Shown: in pieces, positions 33,736 to 45,884 of the stretch
Layout: the number at the start of each line of letters is the position of its first letter
How positions within the stretch are numbered: position 1 is the first letter of the stretch
Assembly (NCBI RefSeq): GCF_000003815.2
Contig: NC_049997.1
Location: 12,333,106 to 12,397,105, forward strand
From: Branchiostoma floridae
Taxonomy: Eukaryota > Chordata > Leptocardii > Amphioxiformes > Branchiostomatidae
Reading direction: 5' to 3'
DNA: 64,000 nt
Translations under genes and position numbers: made by a program
Notes under the pieces: model-generated
What the model was told of the DNA's origin: nothing
Database searches by the model: none
Seen by the model: only the letters and a program-made list of their open reading frames with translations

Positions 33736-34199
33736 AGTACAAGTGGAGTTGTCCAACTGTCATGGAGCACTTGGAGTTTTGCTATTCCCTTGGCTTACAT
33801 TCTATGCAACATTTAAAGGAAGGATAAGCTACTTACAGAAAATGAAAGCTTGAGACAAGACAGTTCAAAGAAACAATGTACCTTTGTACAGTTTTCAACA
33901 ATCAGAATAACGTTACACATGCTGTAGAAAAAAGAATAAGAGAAAGAAGAGGTATAAATATATATATTAAAGCAGAAAAAAGAAACTGACTAGGCGAGGT
34001 CTAAGAGATAATAAAAAATAATTGGCTTAAACGTGTTTCACACAGAACGTTTTAATCATTAATAAGGATGTATTTAAGAACTACAAACATAATATTATAT
34101 ATAGCATAGATAACTGCTTCCAACCTTTCAATTTGCAGTAATTCACTGGTAATAGAAAGATAACTAGTTTCAAAAATAAAATCAATGTGACAGCAACCC

Positions 34200-34560
34200 C
34201 TTGTTAAACAATAAAAGAAATTTGTGTGGTGTTTTTAGTCTTCCAGACTGTCGGACATACTTTCATCCAAGTCCCCTTGGTACAACATCTTCAAAGGTCA
34301 TGTGGAAGAGTTTTTGACTATTGTCCTTGAGTAATGTCCTTTAAAAGACAGACTAACCTGGGCTGGTCATAAGACAGCAACCACTTAAATTTGTGTGGTG
34401 TTTCTAGTCTTCCAGACTGTCCGACATACATTCATCCAAGTCCCCTTGGTAGAGCCCCTTCACTGCCCAATTGTGGGCTGTCTTTGAATACTGTTCTTCA
34501 TAAGACATATAAGACAGTGCTCGCATACTACACAAGGAAAGAAAATGGTGCAGTGTTTTT
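34200..34560 (-). repeat. Tandem fragments of the terminal exon downstream of the intact exon
   Basis: Two decayed units (cores near 34237 and 34406, spacing 169 and 156 bp to the intact copy at 34562) repeat the last coding segment of the minus-strand gene. They are related to the array at 14540-15118. Confidence 0.7.
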
Positions 34561-37500
34561 TAGTCTTCCAGACTGTCCGACATACATTCATCCAAGTCCC
34601 CCTGGTAGAGTCCCTTCACCGCCCATGGTGGGGTCCCTTCGGGTACTGTCCTCTCCGACAGCTCATCAGACAGTACCCTAGTGGAACCCCTCTGTGGGCA
34701 AACCTTATCCAACGAGTCCTTCAGTTTCCGCAGGGCCTCCGACTCCCAGGGGAGGCGCCTCACGGTGAACCGCGGGGGGTCATGGTACTCGTCTCCGCTC
34801 GACTCCGAGGATTGGTACTGCTTGGCCAGAATCTCGGTTGCCATCTTTTTGGTCCTGTCTGTCCAAGAGTCCCGGCACTTTTCTAAGGCTCTCCTCCGGC
34901 GATGCACCTTCTGTTAACACAAAGGTTACGTACTAGTTACTTTTTGGTAAAGACTTTTTGGTAAAAACATTTCTTATAATGTTTTCTAACACAATTCTGT
35001 CCGGTATAGATCCATCAGCCTAAAAATATACTTCATAAGAAATCTCTTATGCAACATCCCCCAGTATAATGCACTTGAGCATGTTTAAACTGTGCATACA
35101 CGGGCATGCTGCATTAGAGATCCCTCATACACACTACCTCTTTTGAACTTGCTGAACACCACAAAAATGCCATATAGTCAACATTCTCCTGCATTCTCCT
35201 GCAGTGCCTCATTAGTGGCCTACACAATCATATACCTTGGGTTAGCTCTGCGAAACTCGGGGCTGCATTTGCATTTCCAGGCGTGGCTTCTAACCAACTG
35301 TTAGCCAATCACCTTTAACAGAAGAAAACATTTCCTAAACAGGGCTCGAAATACCACCTGCATATGCAGGTTAGTGCAGTAAAATTGGAGCTGTGCAGGT
35401 ATTTCTGGTGTCTACCTGCACCTAACCTGCACTGGTCCATGTACAGGGTTTTATACAGAAATGTTCTATAATGTAGGTGGATGTGGATTGTTATTAGCTG
35501 CATTGACTGTTAGCACCTATAAAGTATAAAAGAAAAAATAGCAAAGGTTCCTGAACAATTTTGGTATGATCCATACTTACTAAATTCAGAGTGGTGCAGG
35601 TAAAATTTGTCTGGTGCAGGTAATTTTCAATGTTACCTGCACCAGTGCAGGTATGCAGAAAAAAGTATTTCAAGCCCTGCTAAAAGACAATTCTCTGATT
35701 GGCTGACAGATGATTTGAAGCCATGCCTACCTCAGCACAGTTTTGCAGAGCTTCTCCAAGGTATATTTCATAAGCGAAATTCAACATAGAAGAATGTCGG
35801 TGTCACCTGCATTAGACGTTGTTCCTTCCTCATAGCGTTCCTGTGTGCGGTGAGTTTTCCCTTGTCTCGGCGCAATCTGTCGTCCTTCTGGGATCTGTAG
35901 TAACGTTTGGCAGCATCTGAAAGGAATCAACAAGACATGTAATGTTTCTTTCTTTCTTTCTTCTTTCTCCTGTCAAATCTTCAAAGTGATTCATCTCCGC
36001 CGTTCCTGGACCGAATGACCTGAAATTTGGCACAGGGGTAGAATGGGCCAATACCTTGATGCTTTTTTCTCAGTTTTTTCATATCTGCCTCTAAAATGAT
36101 TTTATTGAGATTTTTTTGGTCAATTTTAGACCAAAACTGTATATTTTTGCCCCTGTACCCTGGTATTACAACCAAATGAGCTGAAATTTGACAGAGATGT
36201 GCCTTGATAATGCCCCCATATAAATTCGATAACACTTTTGGTGTACAGTACAGCAAAATGCTTATTTTTGCGATTTTTTGACCAATTTTTGACCAAAAAA
36301 GGACACTTTGGGCCCCTGTACCCTGGTATTACAACCAAATGAGCTGAAATTTGACAGAGATGTGCCTTGATAATGCCCCCATATAAATTCAATAACACTT
36401 TTGGTGTACAGTACAACAAAATGCTTATTTTTGCGATTTTTTTAACGAATTTTTGACCAAAAAAGGACACTTTTGGCTCCTGTACCCTGGTATTACAATT
36501 AAATGACCTAAAATTTGGTATAGATAGGCATTAGATGCTTGGTAACAAGATTCAAGTAAAATTTTTGACATAAACAACTTTAAAATGATTAATTTTGGCA
36601 CTTTTCTGAGGGGAAATTTGCTTTCTTTTGGCCTCCTGACGTGACCTTCCGTGACCCCGCACAGAGCCACACCTGTGCGCGTCAGCCGGAGAGTTAATTG
36701 AATCAAAGACCTAGCCAATCAGCGAAGAGGAGGCCAAAGGCTAATTAATATTCATAAGCGGGGCCTCATGATCCCGCATATAGCAGTGTTCCCGCCAGGG
36801 GGAGCGAAGCCCGCCTAAGGCTCTCGCATTTTAGACTATTCAGAAGGCTTTATATTGTATCAGTTCTTAGGGGCATATCTATGATAATCGCAGCAGTCAC
36901 TTAACTTCTCTTCAGGAGTTTAGCGTAACACTATTTCAGGTCAAACCGTCAAAGGCAACTAAAAACAAACTTTAACGTTACTGAGTTCAACAGTACTTAT
37001 AACTTGTTATCCGAAGTTGAAACGCTAGCGATGGTATTTTCGCTGCGCTGTTAGCTCCGTGCGACTGTTGTTGACGGTCTTATAACGGTATATTTTGCAC
37101 CCCTGTACCCTGGTATGAGTAACATTTGGTATAGATAGGCATAAGATAGTTGGTAAAATGATCCAAGTGAAATTTTTCGGCATTTTTTGGGGGGAAATTG
37201 GTTTTCTTTCGTTCTCCATGCCATGACCTTTCGGACGTTCACCCCACAGAGCCGACATCTGCACCTGCGTCTAGCCGGCAGGAAGAGTTAATTCAATTAA
37301 TGGTTCAGCCAATCAGCGAAATTCAATTAATGGTTCAGCCAATCAGCGAAGAGGAAAGCGAAGGCTAATTAATATTCATAAGCGGGACCNNNNNNNNNNN
37401 NNNNNNNNNNNNNNNNNNNNNNNNNNNNNNNNNNNNNNNNNNNNNNNNNNNNNNNNNNNNNNNNNNNNNNNNNNNNNNNNNNNNNNNNNNNNNNNNNNNN

Positions 37501-40500
37501 NNNNNGCCACGGGGGGGGGGGCAGGTGGGCGAAGCCCCCCCGGAAGCTCTTGCATTTTAGACTATTGAGAAGGCTTCTTTTATCAGTTTTTTTAGGGCCA
37601 TATCTACGATAATTGTAGCAGTCACTTACTTCTCTTCAGCAGTTTGACTTTAAAATATTTCGGGTCAAAGCTTCAAAGACAACTAAAACCTCATAAACAA
37701 CAAACTTTACTCAGCTCAACAGTATACAAAAATATTGTACGGGTTGCCATCCTTAGTTGAAACGCTTATTTATAGCGCTAGTATCTTCGCTGCGCCGTTA
37801 GCCGCCGTGCGACTTTTGTTGACGGTCTGATATCCCTACGTCGCCGCCTCGCTGATATTCCCACGGACATGTTTCAAGAAAAATACCCAGCAAAAAATGC
37901 TGTTCTGCGTCAAATTCTATTCTATAAAACATGTGGGACTCAGTGTTACAGTCTAAATATTTTGTAGAAGCACCGCTGTAGGAAAGAAGGTCCAAGCAAT
38001 GTAAAACATCACGTAGCATGAAGTTCGCTGTCAACTGGCACACAGCACATGACTGTTTGAAACTCTAAGTCTAATCAACAACCTTTGATGAAGTCGGCGA
38101 AAGATGCGTTAGTTAGAAAATCTGCGTTTAGTTTTGATACGTAATTATAAGTTAGACAGTGGCGAGAATGATTATTTTCTCATCAATATTTCTCTTCAGT
38201 ATTATTTGAACTTAATTGTACATCTAAACAATTGGCTTACCTGTGCAATGTTTATATGATTAATGATCAGTGTACTGAAATCATGTGTAACGTATGGCTC
38301 CTAGTCAATAGATCAGCATTTTCTCTATAGTGACCAGCTGTCTATAGTGGCCACATTTCCTAGTGCTGTTGTTGTTTGACATAAACTTTGGACATTTAAA
38401 TTGTAATTAACTTTAAACTGCCAGAGTTTCAGCCCAATAAAACACTCTCAGCGCCAGGGTATGAACAGACTGACCAGACAGACGAAAATAAATCCTCGAA
38501 CAAGGTTCAATCGTATCTTCCGGGTCTGGCAGGAAGTTGTTAAACTAAAATAAGAATAGGCTCGATGGCTGACTGCATACAAAGTAAAACAGTTTAACAG
38601 TTTTACAGCTTGAAGAAAACAAACGCTCCTACAGTACCTGCACCTGCTTGATAATTATTAAATTGTATGCCCTACTTGAATTAAAAAAGTTCACTGCAAT
38701 AATAAATGTACCCACATCACAAGGAGCTTATACTTTTTTAAACTTACACCTAGTTATCGTACTGAAAATTGTTAATGACATTACATGAAGTCATTCAACA
38801 ATTTTCAGTCATGATGAAAATTTTCTGAATAGAAGGTGTGATTATTGTCATTTTCTGAAAAATAGAAGCAAGCTCTGTTTTTACCTGGAATCAATTCACA
38901 ATACCAGTCCACTTTGGGGGATAATGTACTGTTAAGAGGATGTTCCATTTTTGCGCAGGGGTGATTTGGAACAGTCCAATGTTGCGTGGAAAGGGGTATG
39001 GCTGAAATATGCTGTATTTGCTCTTAAGCAAATGTCGGCCTTTCTAGTTAAAGCTTTAATTATTTCAATCATAGAGTTTTTATCAAGTCTCAAGTAAACT
39101 TGTTCAACAATCATAAATATTATGACTTGTAATAGTCATTGTAATGCACAACTCAATGTACATTTAAGGTAAATGTTCAATGCATTTGATAATGATTGTA
39201 CAAATACACTTCAAACATACAACAACATTATGGTGTTTCAAACATACAAAGAATATGGGTGTCCAAAATCATCATTACCATATGGTATTTCAAATGTATA
39301 CAGAATGTGGATTTCCAAAAATATGGTATCTACATAATTATATAGTTTACCAACTTCCTGCTTTTTTTGCTGTTACATTGTATTTCCCAATTGCCTTCAA
39401 TTTTATCTAAAAAAATTATTTATTGGTTTGGCTGTTCAGAACATAGAGCCAAGGCTGCCCAACTAGCCTATGGCCATTAGTGTTACATCAGAGCTCATCG
39501 GCCCACACTCAACAGAGACGGGGGGCGACATAGACTTTCTGATATTTATGACCCCCTCCTGCAAAAGTGGTGTCTTCCTGACATCACTGCTGGAGTGAGA
39601 AAGGGTCATTCTGTGAACAAGGTTTATGGAGATCGACCGAAAATTTAGGGGTAAGTCCCTACATTATCTTTGTGTTGGAATGAAAGTTGAGCAATTCTCT
39701 ATAATATATTCTACCAACACAGATGAACTTTCATGCTAAATTCCACTCATGATAATTCTGGGAAAAGACAAATTTTTTAACACTTCAATCCTAGGATGGC
39801 AACTTGTTACTTGAAGCCAATGAAGGCATGACTCTTCAAGTATGTATGATGACACTTAAAGACAATCACCTTTCACTTCCATTGGTGAAAAGGGACATTT
39901 CTGTTCGCCACCGTACTCTTTGGCGATTTCCAAGTGAAGGGTCTGCAGTACTCGCTGGTTGTACCGTGAGGTCAGTCTATAGGGTAAAATGTAGTCATTA
40001 TATGCAAAACACTCAATAGATTGACATGTATCCTATAATTGAAATCAGAGGTGGGTACTGGACTACAAGTACAGAAAATTCAGGTACTTGAACCTCGACC
40101 TAATTGTGCATGAAAACTTGTGAATGGAAAATACTCAAAACAATGGTCCAATTTTCTACAAATAAAGGAATCCGTTTGATGTAGTTAGTATTCGACTTCT
40201 ATTGGCGTTTTAAAGTCCTATCTTCATGTATAAAGAACACTAATAAATGTCTTTGTTAAATAAGACCAACTTTTACAGTAGACACTTGGAGAAAAGAACT
40301 ATCAACTCTCTTCTACTTTGCTCCTCTACTTTTCTTAGGCTGGTATAATCTGTTCATTTTCTAATTGTTCCATTGATTTTTTTTGGTCCAACAAGAAAAA
40401 ATGGTTTTGTACAAGTACACCGGGATGTACCGCTACCCACCCCTAATTGAATTGGTACATGTACAATAAAGACTATGCAATTTGTGTATATGTGTATATG

Positions 40501-42709
40501 TACCATGTGTTAAACATAAATTACAAGTACTCTTGATAAAAACTTGAGCTCATCTACATGTACATGTACATTTCACAAACTATTTTCAACAGATAAAAGA
40601 CTCCTAGTATTTATAAAAGACTCCTAGTATTTCCTTGTGATGAATACTAGCTTGATACACATTTCCTTTTCTGCATATCCCATAAGTTGGATCATGATAC
40701 TTACGCTTCATTCAAGTTGAATCCGTTAAAATCATTGTCACCCTCCAGAAGAGTTTTGTACACCTTCCTCAAGTCAACCTGAAACAGTTGCAAATCAAAG
40801 ACTCACATAATGAAACACAACACTGGAATATAATATCATTGATGCAACCTTAATTCTAACATTTTCTTGGCACATGTTTTGGTCAGGGCTCTAGCCAGTG
40901 TCCGTTTTTCCGTCAATCGACGGAAATTTGCTGCGTGTGACGGAATTTTTTAAAAACCAATCCGTCAACCTTGACGGACAAAAATTCTTGGTGGAAGCTA
41001 CAGGCGGCTTTGAGACGCTGTCCACGGTCGGTAGGCCACACACTGTTTGTCTTGCTATTGTTATGATTGTTGCCTTAGTGTGTCGGCCCTTTCGCATACC
41101 ATAATCTCATTAAAAACCCATTTTTCAAGGTCTCAGTTCCGTCTTTCTAACTTAATTTTCACGGTTTTTCGCGACAATGGGAATTGGCTGACAGAAAACA
41201 AATTCGAGCTGGCTAGAGCCCTGGTTTTGGTCTACCTTCTTCATGGCCTGAATGGACTACACAGCAAGCAAATTATTGCTTTTGTCAATGGGGGCAATTT
41301 TCAGGACCAAGAAAAAGTGTTTGTCAAGGCCAGGTGGTCAGATTATTCTGACTACTTGTAATTATTATGCACAATAATGTCATATCATGTACCATAAATC
41401 ATTGTTGGTAATTGATAGTTACTGTGTTTCAACCCGAAAAAAATTGGCTTTTTGCACACCACATTAGCTTACTTATTCTAAGAAATATAAGTCAATCATA
41501 GAATTGTAATGGCTCAAAAACAAGCAGAAAGACTCATCTCACAGCCACTCCATATTTGTTGAAATGCAAAAAAGTTTGTGCAAAATAAGTACATAAAAAT
41601 GGAACTATTTGAAGGACATGCAGATATTTTGTCATTGGTCAAATGGCAAATTGCCATACGATACATACAATTTACTATTATTGAATGGCTAGTGGTAATT
41701 GTGTTATTCATTATTGACAATATCAGGATTAGTCTATCATACTTACTCTACACCTATCGGGCACCTTGGAGTTGTGTGCCGTTTTGCGTCGTTTTCTACG
41801 ACTCCCATTCTCCTCTTCCCCCTCCCCCTGGCCGCCGGACATGCTGGGTTCATGAACTCTCTGCTGCTGTTGGTCGCGGAGTTCTTGAATCGCTCTCCTA
41901 TTTTCCGCCACCTGTTTCACTAGCTCGTGAAGGACGCCGTACACCATGTTCTCACTTTGGCCCTGTTCTAAAACATTTCCGAATGACGCCAGCAGATCTT
42001 CCGCCATGACAGTGGGAAGGGCGGGCTCGCGACGGGAACTATTTTCTATACAATCATGACACCTGTCAATCTCGTTTTCAGATGTACAGTCTCTGCTTTG
42101 ATCGATCGGCTCCTGTTTTAACCCGCAGGAATGAGCATGTTGTACTGCAGGATCTAACTCGCTACTTGCATCTTTTTCAGTGACGTTTGTAACAGTTTCA
42201 TCATCTTTAGATGACATGCTCCAGCCGATGTTGTTACTTACAGTAACGCGGACAGGAACAGCTGTCATACCCTCGTCACTTCTGCTGTCTTTTTGAACAG
42301 CACGCTGTCTTTGATCCACTCTCTCAATGCTTGAGTCTGCTTCTTCTAAGTCTGACAGACTGCACGAAACAGATGGGTTTATACGACTAGTCCCTTCTGT
42401 TCTATGTGAAGGTAAACTAATGACAGTTGTACTGTTTTGTGGACTGGATCCAGGCGTGGTTCCTACTTGTGGCATCTGGAGGATGTCCAGATCGGAGCTT
42501 GCTCCCGCGCCCTCCCTGTGGTACTCTTGTTCCATCACATCCTGCAGGATCCTCAGCAGATGTTCCCTACAGTTTCCTGTGGTGCTGGTGTCTGTACTGA
42601 TGTTCCTTCTCCTGAGTTCTGTAACCACCTCTTCCATATACAGCCTGGGTAACACAGCCAGGGTCACCTCTCGGGATAGGCCACAGAGATGCTCTTTCAG
42701 TCCATCCAT
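34560..42709 (-). CDS. Unrecognised multi-exon gene, lysine/arginine-rich protein
   Basis: Coding exons read on the minus strand: 41747-42709 (from ATG MDGLKEHLCGLS; donor GTAAGT), 40705-40778 (VDLRKVYKTLLEGDND), 35807-35916 (AAKRYYRSQKDDRLRRDKG) and 34560-34910 (KVHRRRRALEKCRDSW to SDSLED stop). All have GT-AG sites. Phases agree for exon 1 to 2 and for the last two, but exon 2 leaves phase 2 while the next exon needs phase 1, so one or more exons are missing, perhaps in the 37.4 kb gap. Exon 1 has an acidic, Ser-rich middle and ends in a basic ENRRAIQELRDQQQQR/RRKRRK stretch resembling a coiled coil plus nuclear signal. The third exon is highly charged and helical. I do not recognise the family; a nuclear or DNA-associated role is only a guess. 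Its introns hold three inverted-repeat elements. Confidence 0.6.
35340..35679. mobile_element. 340-bp MITE, TIR CAGGGCTYGAAATAC
   Basis: The left end is CAGGGCTCGAAATAC and the right end GTATTTCAAGCCCTG, giving 15-bp inverted repeats with one mismatch. CTAAA occurs immediately on both outer sides (35335-35339 and 35680-35684). The interior is rich in GTGCAGGTA repeats in both orientations. The termini are hAT-like; the 5-bp duplication is short for classical hAT. It lies in an intron of the minus-strand gene. Confidence 0.65.
36150..36560. repeat. Tandem repeat, about 164-bp period
   Basis: CCTGTACCCTGGTATTACAA recurs at about 36151, 36314 and 36479, each followed by AAATGACCTGAAATTTG-like sequence. 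A related partial unit sits at 37099. Confidence 0.85.
36480..37830. repeat. Imperfect tandem duplication of about 0.7 kb
   Basis: Blocks around 36600-37090 recur around 37180-37830. Shared landmarks are CCAATCAGCGAAGAGG, GCTAATTAATATTCATAAGC, GCATTTTAGACTATT and the GTTGACGGTCT end. The second copy also carries an exact 30-bp tandem duplication (37291-37320 and 37321-37350). Confidence 0.8.
37390..37505. other. Assembly gap (116 N)
   Basis: Lies within the second copy of the 0.7 kb duplication, next to a poly-G run that may have stopped sequencing. Confidence 1.
40047..40444. mobile_element. Probable hAT-like MITE (AGAGGTGGGTA ends)
   Basis: The left end is AGAGGTGGGTAC and the right end TACCCACCCCT, inverted with small differences. 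Outer flanks are similar but not identical (AATTGAAAT and AATTGAATT). The interior is non-coding. Family is inferred from the GGTGGGTA termini. Confidence 0.5.
40884..41222. mobile_element. 339-bp hAT-type MITE with 8-bp target duplication
   Basis: The ends are CAGGGCTCTAGCCAG and its exact reverse complement CTGGCTAGAGCCCTG. They are flanked by identical 8-bp repeats GTTTTGGT (40876-40883 and 41223-41230). An 8-bp duplication with CAGGG termini is diagnostic of hAT transposition. The inner sequence has further short inverted repeats (CCGTCAA/TTGACGG) and no protein. Confidence 0.88.
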
Positions 42710-45397
42710 TTTTCTATACAAACAACATGGAAGAGTAAATCAAAGTCTGAGGAAATACTGCTGCGGCAGTGCTGCCCGAGGTGTCACTGTGAAATACATG
42801 TACATGTAGCTTACATTTAGACCTACCCAAATCAATGGAGGATAGAGGGAGAAAGTCTTGCACATCCAACTACAAGAAACTAACTCGAATAAATGATGAT
42901 GATGTGTGTGTGTGTAGGCTTTACATTGTCTATTTGTGTGTATGTGAGTGTGCCACATTTGTGTGTGTAATACATGTCTTGTGTGTTTGTTATTATGTAA
43001 CCGTTATGTGTGTGTGTGTGTGTGTGTTTGACTTAAGACTGTTTTATGTGTGTACTAGAAATAGTAGAATGTGTGTACAAGTGTGTGCTGTGCTGTGTCT
43101 TGTGTGTGTGTGTGTGTTTGTGTGTTAGGAACTAATCAGAGGCTAGAACTGCTGTGTAAATTATAACGTTATATATAATGAACAATTACTGGGAACCCAA
43201 TGGTATAGTTAATGACCTGGTCCCAAAACAAGTAGATCATGATCATGTACAGTAGGGTGGCTCATTTTATTTTTACTTTCACGCAATACTTTATCTAGCT
43301 AATGATAAAGCGCTACAGGGAAAACATTTTTTTTTCACGAAATTGGTGCCTCTCTAGTTTCCACAGGCCTCAGAGTTTTCATGGTTTGTCTCTTGTCTCT
43401 ACTACCATAAAAATTCAAGTCGCCCTCCCCACCATTTGTTTACGAGCAAAATCTTCCCCAACGTCATAGCTTCAAATTATTACCGTTAAGGCTAAGATAG
43501 AGTACCTACCAGTCGACTGGCTGAGCTACAGTTGTCGTAACCAGCACTCGATACAAAAGTAAGCGTTCAATGTGTGTATTCCGCGAATGGGAAAAGAATA
43601 ATTCTGGTTGGAAAATGACTGGGAAATACATACATGTCCTCAGAGGTTAAAAGTCAAAGATCAAATTATTACCTGATTATCTCCATGCTCCATAGGTTCC
43701 TGTTTTGGAAAATGGGAGGTTAAAGAGTCGCCTGATCGTCACTATATAAGGTTGTTGTTGTCGTAAATGTTTAACGTCTACTTCACCGCTAGACATGGTC
43801 TCTTGGTGCTTTAGAAACGTACGCGTTTGTCATGTCTGGCGACGAAAAAAGGAGGTAATGTTCTGATACTATGTGTGTAATCAGGTTACAATTTGCCAAT
43901 CACCTTTGACCCGAAAGCTGACCTCGCCGAAAGAGCGACTTCTCCACCGAGAAAGAATTTTCGCAAGTTTGCACCGCCAAATGTATACCCAGTTATCTGT
44001 AAAACAAGCTTAGAGATCACCGACGGATGTCGCAGGTATCAATCTGGTGGGTACAATGTATTTACGGTACTGAAATCAAGTAATTGTGAAGAGAACTAGC
44101 AAAAGCAATATGATACAACGCCCCCCTCCCCACTATAGTGGGAAAAGGCAAGAGGCCTAGGGGCGATATATTGTTTTTGTGCTAGAGCTGTGTAAGTTTT
44201 ACATTTTACAAAAACATTAGAGTATTTTGACTTCACCCCAAGGAATTGAACTGAGAAGTGTTTTCGGCGTCTCTCTTCGAGTGTGTGTGTGCACGTGTGT
44301 GTGTGTGTGTCTGTGTGTGTACCATGTGTGTGTGTGTGTGGTTGTGTGATTGTGTGTGTGTGTGTGTGTGCCGTGTGTGTGATTGTGTGTGTGTGTATGT
44401 GTGTGTGTGTGCGTGTGTGGGGGGGGGGGTTGTGCGTGTGGCTGTGTGTGTGTGGCTGTGTTTGTCTGTAAGTGTGTGTGAGGGAGGGAGGGCAGGGCTT
44501 AAGTTTACCATCTCTGACTGCTTTATACGCAATCTTTTTAACTACTCTTTCACATGGTCATATTTTTATGAACAGGTGAAGGTAACGGGAGGGGGCCATA
44601 CTTCGACAGGGGTCCAAATTTCGACAGGTTTTAAAAATCATTGTTGCGGAGAAATGCATAGATGCCTGCACATGAGAAGTACACTAGCTGTAGACTAAAC
44701 CTCGTTGTAAATAACTACAAAGGCGGGGTATGTGTCGAAGTTAGCAAGTCCCACAGATAACGATTGAAAAACTTGCACAAGTTTGACGCCTTCCGTGCAA
44801 GTTGACGAGCGAACGTATCGAGACCATGGCCCGGGAAACTCTTGAATTATTCTTCGCAAAATACGACATGTGAAAAAATACCACCACACATAGAAATGAT
44901 GTTTATTAGCCTTCCGAAAAATAATACCTGTGTTCTGTTCTGCCTTTAACTGGGTTGGATAAACGGAGCTAAAATGATGCCACAATTTTCACGCAGTCTG
45001 GGCCCCGCCATTTTACTATCACGCACGAAGGCGGGCGAGCGATGCTCAACACATTGAACTCAGTCAACCCGTCCGTCGAGCGACAAACATTCAAGAAAAA
45101 TCGATCCCTACCGACTAAAAAATCCCGTAGCCATTGCTGCTGCCAAAAGACAGGATGAAAAGGCAATCAAGGAAGCCGAAAAGCGAAAATGCCATCACAG
45201 TCCGACGTAACAATGCGCTGCCGTTTTGCGGCAAGTTGGTCTCACCGTGAGAGGTAAACGTTGTAACACACCGTATTTGAATAAGTCGCGTAATACAAAA
45301 TATGACCCATATTTGGTACAAAAAGATTATAATGAAGACTTTTAGTGCTATTCTATTTGCATAAGTTGTTTAAAAATACACGGCGATGGTCTGTTTG
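42710..45397. other. Upstream of minus-strand gene; no gene recognised
   Basis: Contains TG microsatellites (42905-43130 and 44279-44480), a G run (44420-44428) and short open frames without family motifs. A TATA-like CTATATAAG occurs at about 43742. The minus-strand gene's 5' exon or promoter probably lies in this interval but was not resolved. Confidence 0.4.
44279..44480. repeat. (TG)n microsatellite
   Basis: Interrupted TG/GTGC tract; a similar looser tract is at 42905-43130. Confidence 0.95.
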
Positions 45398-45587
45398 TGT
45401 TGCCATGTAGAAATAACCCCCTTTATGGATAATGGGATAGTCCGAGCCGACACGCATGCGTCGGGGAGTAGCCGGGGAAAAGAAATAAAGATCAGTTCAC
45501 GTCGTCTCAACTCCAGTCTCCTAGTCGCTCTTGTGTCACCTCTGGGCTCCCTAAACATCATCTAAAGTGGACAGAACGAGGGTAACA
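45398..45587 (+). repeat. 5' LTR
   Basis: 190 bp, starts TGTTGCCATG and ends GGGTAACA (TG...CA). Contains AATAAAG, a possible polyadenylation signal. Matches 51721-51910 at every base I compared. Confidence 0.95.
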
Positions 45588-45590
45588 AAA

Positions 45591-45608
45591 TGGAGGTTCT
45601 ACCGAGAT
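45591..45608 (+). promoter_or_regulatory. Primer-binding site, tRNA-Gln-like
   Basis: TGGAGGTTCTACCGAGAT lies 3 nt after the LTR. It is complementary to a tRNA 3' end ATCTCGGTAGAACCTCCA, which differs at one base from the usual animal tRNA-Gln end as I remember it. Confidence 0.7.
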
Positions 45609-45884
45609 CGTAAAACTTAGAGGAAAGGGAGCCGATCGGATGATCACGACAGGAGAAGTTTGACCGCCACTGGAACCCGACGTTGTGACAGAAAAGGATT
45701 CGCGCCAAAGAAGACACGTGACCACAGGTCAGAGAGGTCAATTTGTTGTAAACAAATAGTTCAGAGGTCAACAAGATGGCGCTGCGGTTGTAGAGGGGGA
45801 GGTCGGCAGTTCTTTATCGGAGGAACTAAGTTCAGGAGTGTTGTACTTTTTGTGTAGCGGGTAGATTCTTGACGTGAACCAACC

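Larger units (their letters stand above)
31717..34650. repeat. Segmental duplication, copy 2
   Basis: Homologous to 13165-15133: intron sequence, the esterase last exon, its 3' flank and the array of terminal-exon fragments, here leading into the intact terminal exon at 34560. It contains an extra transposon at 32567-33493. Confidence 0.85.
35917..40046. other. Intronic stretch with tandem repeats and a gap; no exon recognised
   Basis: Holds the 164-bp tandem repeats (36150-36560), a roughly 0.7 kb imperfect duplication (36480-37830) and a gap at 37390. Apart from these, 37830-40046 is AT-rich with no supported gene. A missing exon of the minus-strand gene may lie here. Confidence 0.4.

Noticed and set aside
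36126-36718. Minus-strand open frames of about 90-115 codons with repeated peptides
   Set aside because: They are produced by the 164-bp tandem repeat; no known domain.
36150-37350. CRISPR-like regularly spaced repeats
   Set aside because: Repeat units are long and directly adjacent without unique spacers, and the context is animal nuclear DNA.
43672-43700. Small minus-strand exon-like segment with AG and GT borders upstream of the unknown gene
   Set aside because: Joining it to the first large exon gives early stops; could at most be untranslated leader.
43830-44036. Possible small plus-strand gene (MSGDEKRR then a 151-nt exon at 43885-44035 flanked by AG and GT)
   Set aside because: The implied intron would be only about 30 nt and the phases do not join; no recognisable protein.
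44233-44698. Cys/Val-rich open frames
   Set aside because: Encoded by a TG microsatellite.
44960-45215. Open plus-strand stretch with NPVAIAAAKRQDEKAIKE
   Set aside because: Looks coding-like but has no start, splice signals or family match that I could support.
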